Shown piece by piece: positions 14,143-21,160 of a stretch of 22,480 bases of DNA. A model generated the notes under the pieces. That model was given only the letters and a program-made list of their open reading frames with translations. It did not search any database and had not been told where the DNA came from. The translations under genes and the position numbers were made by a program. Each line of letters starts with the position of its first letter. Within the stretch, counting starts at the first letter, position 1. Source of the stretch: Desulfatitalea sp. UBA4791 (lineage in GTDB: Bacteria > Desulfobacterota > Desulfobacteria > Desulfobacterales > Desulfosarcinaceae); assembly GCA_002402905.1 (NCBI GenBank), contig DHGT01000134.1, positions 25,169 through 47,648 of the forward strand, given 5' to 3'.

Positions 14143-15381
14143 TTAACAAGCTTCCTCTGCATAGCGCTTCTGGATGGATCGCAGCATCTCGTAGCGACTG
14201 AAAAAAATCTCGACCAGTTCGGGATCAAAATGAGTGCCGGCGTTTTTCTCGATCTGTTGACGAATATCGCTTTCATCCCAAGCCTCTTTATAGGTCCGCT
14301 TGGTGCTAAGGGCATCGAAAACATCGGCCAGCGCCACGATACGACCGAACAGGGGGATTTCGTTGCCCTGTTTGCCGCGGACACTCCCATCGGGCAGGGT
14401 GTATCCCTTGATCGGAAGGCCGGTGCGGAAATCGACGTGGCCGGGATAGCCCCTGCCGTCCCATCGCTCGTGGTGATTGAGCGCCACGATACCGGCCGCC
14501 TCGTCAAAGTCCGATTGCTGCTGCTCGAACAGGCGCGCGCCCTGGATCGTGTGCTGCTTCATGTCTTCATACTCGTCGGCATTCAACCGCGCAGGCTTTT
14601 TGAGTATCAGGTCCGAGGTGGCCACCTTGCCCACATCGTGAAGCATGGCGGCCATGCGCAGCACGTCACGGCTTTTATCGATCACCTTACGGTCGATGTG
14701 ATGCCGCAGGGCCCACTGCTCGTAGATTTCCACCGCAAAGCCGGCCACACGGTTGACATGCGGGCCGGTCTCGCGCGGGTCGCGCATTTCGGCCATTCGG
14801 ATCATGCGAAGGATCAGGGCGCGGGTCATCTGGGCGCGTTCCAGGGCAACGGCCGCTACCGATGCGAAATGGTGCATCATCAACTCGTCCCGATGGGAAA
14901 ATTCGGTGATGCGCCCTTCGTCATCCTGGGTATTGATGATCTGCAGTATACCCAAAATATTACGATTGCTGTTCTCCAGGGGGATGGTCAGGACCGATTG
15001 GGTCTTATATCCGGCGGTTTCATCGAACCGCTTGCTGAAGCGGTACGGCAGGGTGGCCTCGAGGCGGTATACGTCCCTGATATTCAAGGTGCGACCGGTG
15101 GCAGCGACATATCCGGCGATGCTTTTGGTATCGATGGGGATCTTGAAGGTCGAGTAGATGAGTTTTTCATTTCTGGGAAGCTTCTTCTGGAGGGTATCGT
15201 TCTGGGTGTATGAGAAGTTGAGCCAGTCCTCCTGACGGATATAGATCGATCCGGCATCGGCATTGGCGAATTGGCGCGCGCGGGTCAAGACGCGTTCCAT
15301 GAGGATGTCCAGATCGTTGATCTGGCTCAACTCGATACCCAGACGCGTCAGACTGTCCAGTTTTTCCTGCTCGGTCAACAT
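14143..15381 (-). CDS. GAF domain / HD-GYP domain phosphodiesterase
   Basis: From ATG 15381 the protein has 412 residues: a GAF sensor domain (about 5-180) and an HD-GYP domain (about 190-405). The HD-GYP metal site is intact, with HD at 248-249 (MLHDVGK), the HHERWDGRGYP segment with GYP at 311-313, and the downstream DVFDALSTKRTYK motif. HD-GYP proteins hydrolyse cyclic di-GMP, or in some cases 3',3'-cGAMP, so this is a likely second-messenger switch controlled by a ligand bound to GAF. The start was chosen because GAGGGGG lies about 10 nt upstream; a longer frame to 15459 adds a non-conserved, Pro-rich stretch. A promoter lies at 15487-15515. It is not in the phoBR operon proper but is read in the same direction. 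Confidence 0.9.
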   Translation of the reverse strand: MLTEQEKLDSLTRLGIELSQINDLDILMERVLTRARQFANADAGSIYIRQEDWLNFSYTQNDTLQKKLPRNEKLIYSTFKIPIDTKSIAGYVAATGRTLNIRDVYRLEATLPYRFSKRFDETAGYKTQSVLTIPLENSNRNILGILQIINTQDDEGRITEFSHRDELMMHHFASVAAVALERAQMTRALILRMIRMAEMRDPRETGPHVNRVAGFAVEIYEQWALRHHIDRKVIDKSRDVLRMAAMLHDVGKVATSDLILKKPARLNADEYEDMKQHTIQGARLFEQQQSDFDEAAGIVALNHHERWDGRGYPGHVDFRTGLPIKGYTLPDGSVRGKQGNEIPLFGRIVALADVFDALSTKRTYKEAWDESDIRQQIEKNAGTHFDPELVEIFFSRYEMLRSIQKRYAEEAC

Positions 15382-15486
15382 CCGGTGTCGCCCCCTCGGT
15401 GCCGGGCTGTCGGAATTTTCACAGGCAACGGGGAGGGTCGGACCGAACATGGTCCCCACCCCACCGCCAACCGGTTTGGATTTCCA

Positions 15487-15515
15487 ACCATATCAAACCG
15501 TTGCAATAACGTCAA
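15487..15515 (-). promoter_or_regulatory. Sigma-70-like promoter for the HD-GYP gene
   Basis: On the minus strand: -35 TTGACG (15510-15515), a 17-bp spacer, and -10 TATGGT (15487-15492) preceded by TGA as an extended -10. It gives a leader of about 100 nt before ATG 15381. Confidence 0.5.
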
Positions 15516-15574
15516 GCGCCAAATGAGGGGGGACCGAAAAATAGGGTTGCGACATTCGCCGTTGGCCGATCGCA

Positions 15575-17371
15575 TCAACGCTCCGACACGGCGGGCAAGA
15601 CAATCGTGAAGGTGCTGCCCTTTCCCTGCACGCTTTCCACCGTGACCTGACCGCTGTGAGCCTGGACGATATGCTTGACAATGGCCAGCCCGAGGCCGGT
15701 GCCGCCCATCCGGCGGCTGCGGGCCTTGTCCACCCGGTAAAAGCGCTCGAACAACCGCGACAGATGCTTTTTGGCGATCCCGATGCCTTCGTCCTTGACC
15801 TGGATATGCAACCGGCCGTCCTTCACGCGGGCGGAGAGCTCGATGCGACTGTGGGGTGGGTTATACTTCACGGCGTTGTCCAACAGGTTGACGATCGCCT
15901 GCTCCATGAGATCGGCATCGAGGCGTGACTTCAACGTGTCCTCGCACACCATGTCGATGGTCATGGCTTTTTCATCGGCAGCGGGTTGACATAACTGCAC
16001 GGCAGCCTGCAGGATCGGTTGGACCGGAACACTTTCCAGGCGCACGTAGGGCTTCTCGGTGTCCTGCTCGATACGGGCCAGTTGCATCAAATCGTCCACA
16101 ATGGCGGTGAGCCGTTTGACATGCCGTTCGATGATCGCCAAAAACTTTTTGACCTCTTCCGGGTCGGCAACCGACCCCTGGCACAAGGTCTCCACAAACC
16201 CTTGAATGGCGGTCAGCGGGGTTTTGATCTCATGGCTGACGTTGGCGGCAAAATCGCTGCGCATGGTTTCCAGCCGCCGGAACTGGGTCACATCATTCAT
16301 GACCAATAGAGCGCCCACGCGGCGCCCCTGGTCACCAAAGAGCGGCGTGCAATGGGCATTCAGGATCTGTTCGCCCGTTTGATACAAGACGATGTCTCCT
16401 TGCCCCACATCCCCATAGTCCAGGGTGGCCCGAACCATGTGATGCAACTCGCGGTTGCGCATTACCTCCTGGATGCTGCGCCCTTGCAGGGACTCGGCGC
16501 TGCCTCTCAACAGACGCAGGGCGGCGGCATTGTGATGGGTGATGCGTTCGTCGGCATCCAGGGCCACGACCCCTTCCACCATGCTGGAGAGCACTGCTTC
16601 GCTTTCGTTGCGCTGTTGCACGATCGCCTGAATCCGCCGTTCGAGTTCCTGGGCCATCTGATTCAAGGCCTGGGCCAACCCTGCCAACTCGGCGGTTTGG
16701 GGCAGCACCAGCCGGTGGGATAGCTCACCCTGGGCGAAACGGGTCGCACTCTGGCGCATGATTTGGATGGGGCGGCTGATGCGTCGCGAGATGACCAGGC
16801 AAACCAGCGATGCCAGCACGGCCACGACGATGCCCCCCATGGCCAACCGCAGCCGCAAGGCATCCAACTGCCACTCGATGGCCGTCAAGGCGAGGGAGAC
16901 GCGCACGACGCCTTGGATAGCGGGGGCCTTGCCCCCTTCCGGCTTCAGCGGATAGGCCAGGTACATCATCTGCTGGCCCAGGGTTTCGCTGAAGCGCAGG
17001 GAGGTTCCGATGCGGCCCGCCAAGGCCTGTTCGATTTCGGGACGGTCCCCATGATTCTCCATTTTAAGCGGATCGGTCTCCGAATCGCCGACCACCTGTC
17101 CGTCCGACAATATGACCGTCAATCGCGTGGGAATGTCGAGTACGGCCTGCTTGCATATGCGATCCAGGGCCGGCTGATCGAGTGGTGCCATCAAAGGCAA
17201 CAATTGATAGGTGAGAAAACGGGCCTGGTGCAGCAGGTCCTGGCGAACCTGGGACATGTATAAGGATCGCATGGCATATGAGGCGTACCAACCGGTGGCC
17301 AGCAGGGCGATCAGAATCAGGAGCAGATAGGAGGGGTACAGCTGCCAGACCAGGCGCCTGCGCTTGATCAT
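15575..17371 (-). CDS. phoR: PhoR-like sensor histidine kinase
   Basis: This 598-residue membrane kinase has a first membrane helix (12-30), a periplasmic sensor of about 140 residues and a second helix (177-195). These are followed by HAMP (196-250), PAS (about 257-360), HisKA with phospho-accepting His380 in NVSHEIKTPLTA, and the HATPase domain (NLLDNAVKYN, FERFYRVDKARSRRMGGTGL). The layout is that of the long PhoR type with an extracytoplasmic domain. It should phosphorylate the regulator encoded just upstream (85-nt gap). An AGGAGGGGG ribosome site precedes ATG 17371. No pst or phoU genes lie in the window, so control by phosphate is inferred from domain architecture and pairing. Confidence 0.88.
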   Translation of the reverse strand: MIKRRRLVWQLYPSYLLLILIALLATGWYASYAMRSLYMSQVRQDLLHQARFLTYQLLPLMAPLDQPALDRICKQAVLDIPTRLTVILSDGQVVGDSETDPLKMENHGDRPEIEQALAGRIGTSLRFSETLGQQMMYLAYPLKPEGGKAPAIQGVVRVSLALTAIEWQLDALRLRLAMGGIVVAVLASLVCLVISRRISRPIQIMRQSATRFAQGELSHRLVLPQTAELAGLAQALNQMAQELERRIQAIVQQRNESEAVLSSMVEGVVALDADERITHHNAAALRLLRGSAESLQGRSIQEVMRNRELHHMVRATLDYGDVGQGDIVLYQTGEQILNAHCTPLFGDQGRRVGALLVMNDVTQFRRLETMRSDFAANVSHEIKTPLTAIQGFVETLCQGSVADPEEVKKFLAIIERHVKRLTAIVDDLMQLARIEQDTEKPYVRLESVPVQPILQAAVQLCQPAADEKAMTIDMVCEDTLKSRLDADLMEQAIVNLLDNAVKYNPPHSRIELSARVKDGRLHIQVKDEGIGIAKKHLSRLFERFYRVDKARSRRMGGTGLGLAIVKHIVQAHSGQVTVESVQGKGSTFTIVLPAVSER

Positions 17372-17456
17372 ACTCGGTGCCCCCTCCTATTCGGGCGTAT
17401 TGGGATCGTTGAGTTTATCGAGATTTTGGGTTTTTCGGATTGGCGTGCGAAACATG

Positions 17457-18152
17457 CTATGCGGCACGTTCGGTGAACCGATAACCCACCCCCCGGACCG
17501 TTTCGATCAAATGTCCCTTGTCGCCCAGCTTCTTGCGCAACCCGACGATCTGCACGTCCACGCTTCGATCGGTGACCGGGTAGTCGTCACCGCGGACCGC
17601 ATCCACGATCTGCGACCGGGTAAAGACCCAACCCGGTCGACCGGCGAGAAAGGCCAGCACCTGGAACTCGGTGTAGGTCAAATCGACCGTCTGGTCGCCG
17701 ATGGACAAACTGCGTCGGCCGCGATCGATGTGAAGCCCGTGGATGTGGATGATTTCGTCGTCGGGCGCCACCGGTGCGGCGCGACGCCTGAAAACCGCCC
17801 GCACGCGGGCGATCAGCACACGCGGGCTAAAGGGTTTGGTCACATAATCGTCGGCCCCCAACTCCAGCCCGGTGACGATATCCACCTCTTCGCCCTTGGC
17901 GCTGAGCATGACGACGGGGATCTGGCGGGTCTGCGAGTCGTTTTTCAACTTGCGGGTCAACTCCAGGCCATCGATGCCCGGCAGCATCAGATCGATGACC
18001 AACAGATCCACGTGGTGGGACTTGATCTGACGCCAGGCCTCCTCGCCGGTTTCGGCACACAACACCTCATACCCCTCACGGCTGAGATGAAACCGCACCA
18101 GTTCGAGAATATCCTCTTCGTCGTCCACGACCAGGATGGTTTCCTTGCCCAT
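17457..18152 (-). CDS. phoB: PhoB-like response regulator (OmpR family)
   Basis: From ATG 18152 the protein has 231 residues: a receiver domain with the acidic pocket Asp10-Asp11, phospho-acceptor Asp54 (VIDLMLPGIDG) and the conserved YVTKPFSPRVL lysine, then an OmpR/PhoB winged helix (LTYTEFQVLAFLAGRPGWVFTR, DVQIVGLRKKLG). The longer frame to 18305 is rejected: its extra 51 residues are encoded by the 125-bp palindromic repeat, and a good GAAGGG ribosome site stands 8 nt before 18152. It should activate phosphate-starvation genes together with the kinase at 15575-17371. Its own promoter region holds an 11-bp-periodic repeat (18423-18458) that may be its binding site, so autoregulation is likely. 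Confidence 0.9.
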   Translation of the reverse strand: MGKETILVVDDEEDILELVRFHLSREGYEVLCAETGEEAWRQIKSHHVDLLVIDLMLPGIDGLELTRKLKNDSQTRQIPVVMLSAKGEEVDIVTGLELGADDYVTKPFSPRVLIARVRAVFRRRAAPVAPDDEIIHIHGLHIDRGRRSLSIGDQTVDLTYTEFQVLAFLAGRPGWVFTRSQIVDAVRGDDYPVTDRSVDVQIVGLRKKLGDKGHLIETVRGVGYRFTERAA

Positions 18153-18174
18153 ATCCAAACCCTTCGTAGGTTTT

Positions 18175-18299
18175 GACGACACCGTAAAAAGTCCAATATC
18201 TGCGTTGCGCTCATCCCGTTGTCCTTGCGGCGTACGACAAGTACGCCTCAGGACACGGAATTTCGCGCGCCTTGATCTTGAACCTTTTACGGTGCCGTC
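18175..18299. repeat. 125-bp imperfect palindrome (MITE-like) in the phoB leader
   Basis: The two halves are inverted copies. GACGACACCGTAAAAAGTCC at the left answers the inverse of AACCTTTTACGGTGCCGTC at the right. Matching continues inward through CCGT/GTCCT blocks to the centre GGCGTAC-gacaa-GTACGCC (18229-18247). Outer and inner centres agree to within 1 bp. No clean flanking direct repeat is visible. I recall very similar hairpin repeats from Desulfobacterota genomes, which a search should confirm. In phoB mRNA it would form a very stable hairpin ending about 10 nt before the ribosome site. Confidence 0.75.
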
Positions 18300-18422
18300 T
18301 GGCAACGACTTCTAACGAATCCATCAGGTTTTCATCCGACCCTTTTATCCGGCTCGGGTCCCCGTGGTCGGAGACGCCATCCATGCGCGGCAGTCGAATT
18401 GATGTGTTTAACCTGTAAATGG

Positions 18423-18458
18423 TTAGCGTCGTGTTAGGGTCGCGTTAGGATAGGGTTA
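18423..18458 (-). promoter_or_regulatory. 11-bp-periodic direct repeats upstream of phoB (candidate PhoB box)
   Basis: TTAG occurs at 18423, 18434 and 18445, and TTA at 18456, each exactly 11 bp apart, with similar fillers (TTAGCGTCGTG, TTAGGGTCGCG, TTAGGATAGGG). On the minus strand this reads CTAAC-N6-CTAAC-N6. Tandem 11-bp repeats are the geometry of PhoB/PhoP-type binding sites. The array lies upstream of phoB, and its last unit is the stop codon of the preceding gene. Confidence 0.5.
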
Positions 18459-18719
18459 TTTGCACGTAAACGGATAAAAATGATGCAGGCAGTAACCACC
18501 GGGATCACTGTACAGGACCTCGGTCTCGGCCATGCACTGGCCTATGGTTTCGCGGGACACGGCTTCGTAATCGGGCCGCTGTTCCTCGGCTTTTTTGCAG
18601 GCCATGCAAATCGGTTCGTGGTCGTAAACGGACAGGATGCGCTTGTCGTCCTTTCCAAGGGCCGCGCCGCAGCGATGGCACGCCAACGCACAGGATAGTC
18701 TCTCTTCCCATTTGTCCAT
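18456..18719 (-). CDS. Small cysteine-rich (zinc-finger) hypothetical protein
   Basis: From ATG 18719 the product has 87 residues. Two CxxC pairs (CHRCG and CMACK, about 22 residues apart) form a probable four-cysteine zinc site. The C-terminus has a distinctive GGYCLHHFYPFTCK tail with two more cysteines and two histidines, which could bind a second metal. The start was chosen because AAAGGA lies 8 nt upstream; a frame reaching 18749 has no ribosome site. No known function. It is divergent from mntP, and its stop codon is part of the repeat array in front of phoB. Confidence 0.72.
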   Translation of the reverse strand: MDKWEERLSCALACHRCGAALGKDDKRILSVYDHEPICMACKKAEEQRPDYEAVSRETIGQCMAETEVLYSDPGGYCLHHFYPFTCK

Positions 18720-18758
18720 TGAATCCATCCTTTGATAAAGGTATGTCATACGTTCGTT

Positions 18759-18800
18759 TTTGCCGATCCGGGAAAATAATCATCATTGCGGATCGGCAAA
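18759..18800 (+). promoter_or_regulatory. 12-bp perfect inverted repeat in the mntP leader
   Basis: TTTGCCGATCCG (18759-18770) and CGGATCGGCAAA (18789-18800) are exact inverse copies separated by 18 nt, ending 24 nt before the GTG start. No T-run follows, so it is not a simple terminator. It could be an operator with arms about three helical turns apart, or an RNA hairpin near the ribosome site. I do not see the conserved parts of the yybP-ykoY manganese riboswitch. Confidence 0.45.
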
Positions 18801-18824
18801 GTTCAAATCGTGGGGAAAGCCGCC

Positions 18825-19409
18825 GTGACCCTCTTTAACATCACCGCGATTGCCATCGCCCTGGCCATGGATGCCTTTGCCGTGGCCATCGCCGCCGGCA
18901 TAAAACTGGGAAGGGTCGATCTGCGCCAGAATTTCAGACTGGCATGGCATTTCGGATTTTTCCAGGCGGCCATGCCCGTTATCGGTTGGACGGCCGGCCT
19001 GACCATCCGCCAGCATATCGAACGCTACGACCATTGGGTCGCCTTCGCCCTGCTGGTTTTCGTGTCCCAGGGCATGCTGCGGGAGGCCTTCGGCGGCTGC
19101 GACGATTCCCAATCCCCCAAAGACCCCACGCGAGGCACGACCATGGTGATGCTCTCCCTGGCCACCAGCCTGGATGCCCTGGCCGTCGGCCTGAGTCTTT
19201 CCATGATCAACGTCTCCATATGGATGCCGTCGTTGATCATCGGCATCGTAGCCGCGGCATTCACCACCATGGGGATGCACATGGGCAAACGTGTGGCCAA
19301 AGCCGCGCTGATTCGACGATATGCCGATGCCATCGGCGCGCTGGTCCTGCTGGCCATCGGCCTCAACATCCTGCGGGAACATGGGGTGTTTCAGGCCATT
19401 GGCGGATAA
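18825..19409 (+). CDS. mntP: MntP-family manganese efflux pump
   Basis: The protein has two halves of three membrane helices each, with the paired acidic motifs of the family: MDAFAVAIAAGIKLG in helix 1 and TSLDALAVGLSL in helix 4. The aspartates are thought to line the Mn(II) path. The 194-residue length from GTG 18825 agrees with E. coli MntP (188). That start has GGGGA about 8 nt upstream and puts the first helix at the usual distance; the frame extends to a TTG at 18786, but that would include part of the inverted repeat. It exports excess Mn(II) across the inner membrane. A 12-bp inverted repeat in the leader suggests metal-dependent control. Confidence 0.9.
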   Translation: MTLFNITAIAIALAMDAFAVAIAAGIKLGRVDLRQNFRLAWHFGFFQAAMPVIGWTAGLTIRQHIERYDHWVAFALLVFVSQGMLREAFGGCDDSQSPKDPTRGTTMVMLSLATSLDALAVGLSLSMINVSIWMPSLIIGIVAAAFTTMGMHMGKRVAKAALIRRYADAIGALVLLAIGLNILREHGVFQAIGG

Positions 19410-19538
19410 TGAAAAGCCGTCTCGGCCCGCCCCTCTTCCGGCCCCACCACCAATCGGCTCCCGCTATCCGCGCCACCAACGATGATGAACCCGTCACTCG
19501 ATCGTGGTCTCCGGCATCAACCGCCGCCGTGGATGACC

Positions 19539-20258
19539 TCAGGGAAGTTGCGGGCCGTCCGTGGGTGGCGGCGGCGCCGGGGCTGGTTCGGCGATCACAT
19601 CCATAAAGGCGCGAAAAAGAACCACGTGGACAAATAGCGCGATCAAGGATGACACCGTATTGACCACGATGCGAAGAAACTCATTGCCGGTCAGGGTCTG
19701 GACCAGAGAATCCGCCCCCAGACCCAAAATGAAAATCGGTACGTAGGTGACAAACAGCAGAACAAAAACGAGACCGATATGGTTGCGTGTGTCCGCAAAG
19801 CTTTTTTGTATGGCGACCTTGGGCGTTACACCGAACAAGACCAGGTGGAATTCCGCGAACGCCAACCGCACCGCCAGCCATATCCCCGGCAAGACCAGCA
19901 TACTGATTCCCAGTCCGATGATAAACACCGAGACCGTTTTAAGGATGAGCAACGGGAACCATTGCTGCAGGGCCGCGGCGATCAACGCACTGTTGCTGGG
20001 TTGCTCTTTACGGGCGCGTGCAGCCATCAATTGAATCAGTGCCGCAGTGTAAATGGGATAGATTAGCAAATTGAGCGCCAATGGTGAAAAAATGGCGAGC
20101 GGCGTCTCCCGGAAATTCTTTGCCAGGATAAAGTCAAAAAACGAAGCGGCGAACAGAAATGGCAGACACACGGCCGTTATCGTTTTGATATGGCTTCTGA
20201 AAAACAGATAGGCATCTGTCAGGATCGTCTGGATTTGGGCAGCCCGCGCGGTTTGCAT
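19539..20258 (-). CDS. YciC-like / glycerophosphodiesterase-membrane-domain integral membrane protein
   Basis: From ATG 20258 (MQTARAAQIQTIL) the protein has 239 residues and about five or six membrane helices, with a short Pro-rich cytosolic tail (PAPAPPPPTDGP). The pattern of a long buried helix pair around GISMLVLPGIWLAVRLAFAEFHLVLFG, with a preceding polar segment, matches the YciC/UPF0259 and GDPD-membrane-domain group. No catalytic motif is seen and the role is unknown. GGGAAAAGAGA precedes the chosen start; the frame continues to 20393, but that extension is Arg/Lys-rich, unlike the family N-terminus, and overlaps the gntR promoter. It is divergent from the GntR regulator. Confidence 0.7.
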   Translation of the reverse strand: MQTARAAQIQTILTDAYLFFRSHIKTITAVCLPFLFAASFFDFILAKNFRETPLAIFSPLALNLLIYPIYTAALIQLMAARARKEQPSNSALIAAALQQWFPLLILKTVSVFIIGLGISMLVLPGIWLAVRLAFAEFHLVLFGVTPKVAIQKSFADTRNHIGLVFVLLFVTYVPIFILGLGADSLVQTLTGNEFLRIVVNTVSSLIALFVHVVLFRAFMDVIAEPAPAPPPPTDGPQLP

Positions 20259-20362
20259 TCTCTTTTCCCGATCGAATTGTATGAAGAAAGCCAAATGCTT
20301 ATCACGAGCCCGCCTGACATGCCAAGGCAAAAGCGGTAGTCGAGACAAGCGATCCCCATAAT

Positions 20363-20396
20363 TTGTCTTGACAACTTTACAAATTTTCAGCATATC
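20363..20396 (+). promoter_or_regulatory. gntR-trpB promoter with operator-like palindrome on the -35
   Basis: A perfect -35 TTGACA (20368-20373) is followed after 17 bp by CATATC (20391-20396), a weak -10. The palindrome TTGTC-TT-GACAA (20363-20374) covers the -35, where a GntR dimer could block polymerase. Confidence 0.5.
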
Positions 20397-20428
20397 CTTT
20401 GCCAGACGCTTTCAAGGAAATGGACACC

Positions 20429-21160
20429 ATGCTCAACCCCAACGTCCCCATTCCGCTCTACCGGCAATTGGCCGACCAGATTGCCGATGGCATCCGCAAC
20501 GGGACCTATCGTCCCGGCAGTTGCATTCCATCCGAACCCAAGCTGGTGGCCGAGCACGGCCTCGGTCGGCCCACGGTCAGACAGGCCATCGACCTGCTGG
20601 TCCGCAGGGGGTTGTTGACCCGCAAACGGGGCTCGGGCACCTATGTGTGCGACCCCCAACAAGAGGTGGACCTCTTTTCCCTGGACGGCACCAGTGCATC
20701 GTTTGCCAAAACCGGCGTCTCCGTCGACACCCGCATCCTATCCCCCGTCACCCTGAAGCGGGTAACGGGCCAAGGCGACAACCCGTTCAGCGATCAACAC
20801 GCCTACACCTTCTACCGCCTGACCCGCGTCGCCGGTGCACCGGTGCTGGTGGAGAACATCTATCTGCATGCCACGCTCTTTGCCGGCATCGATCAAATGG
20901 ACTTGGGAGGAAAATCGCTGTCCGCCATCGCAGAGAAAACGTACTACCTTCGCCCGACCGGTGGAAAACAGAGTTTTTCTGTCAGCTACCCCGACGATCA
21001 CATCGCCGGCCACCTGGGGGTATCCGCCAAAACCCCCCTCCTGATGGTCAAGCGCTGGCTCCATTTCCCGCAAACCGCAAACGGCGTCTATGCCATACTT
21101 TGGTGTCGAACGGATCAATTTGTCTTTTCACAGACCATTGGAGGGACCGGATATGCATAA
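20429..21160 (+). CDS. GntR-family (HutC subfamily) transcriptional regulator with UTRA domain
   Basis: Residues 5-72 (243-residue form from ATG 20429) are a GntR winged helix: PLYRQLADQIADGIRNGTY, PSEPKLVAEHGLGRPTVRQA, RRGLLTRKRGSGTYV. The rest is a UTRA effector domain with the typical YTFYRLTRVAGAPVLVENIYL and a C-terminal strand segment. HutC-type members release DNA on binding a small metabolite, often a sugar phosphate, amino acid or its breakdown product. The start was chosen for AAGGA 11 nt upstream; ATG 20420 is possible. The reading frame ends 8 nt inside trpB, so the two proteins are translationally coupled and the regulator very likely controls trpB and itself. Confidence 0.9.
   Translation: MLNPNVPIPLYRQLADQIADGIRNGTYRPGSCIPSEPKLVAEHGLGRPTVRQAIDLLVRRGLLTRKRGSGTYVCDPQQEVDLFSLDGTSASFAKTGVSVDTRILSPVTLKRVTGQGDNPFSDQHAYTFYRLTRVAGAPVLVENIYLHATLFAGIDQMDLGGKSLSAIAEKTYYLRPTGGKQSFSVSYPDDHIAGHLGVSAKTPLLMVKRWLHFPQTANGVYAILWCRTDQFVFSQTIGGTGYA

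Noticed and set aside
14110..15213. Plus-strand open frame opposite the HD-GYP gene
   Set aside because: Antisense shadow of a well-supported gene.
18153..18305. 51-residue N-terminal extension of the PhoB-like protein
   Set aside because: It is encoded by the palindromic repeat, is Arg-rich and unlike any receiver N-terminus; a proper ribosome site lies before ATG 18152.
18750..18824. yybP-ykoY manganese riboswitch before mntP
   Set aside because: Only about 105 bp separate the divergent genes and I see none of the conserved loop sequences, only a single long stem.
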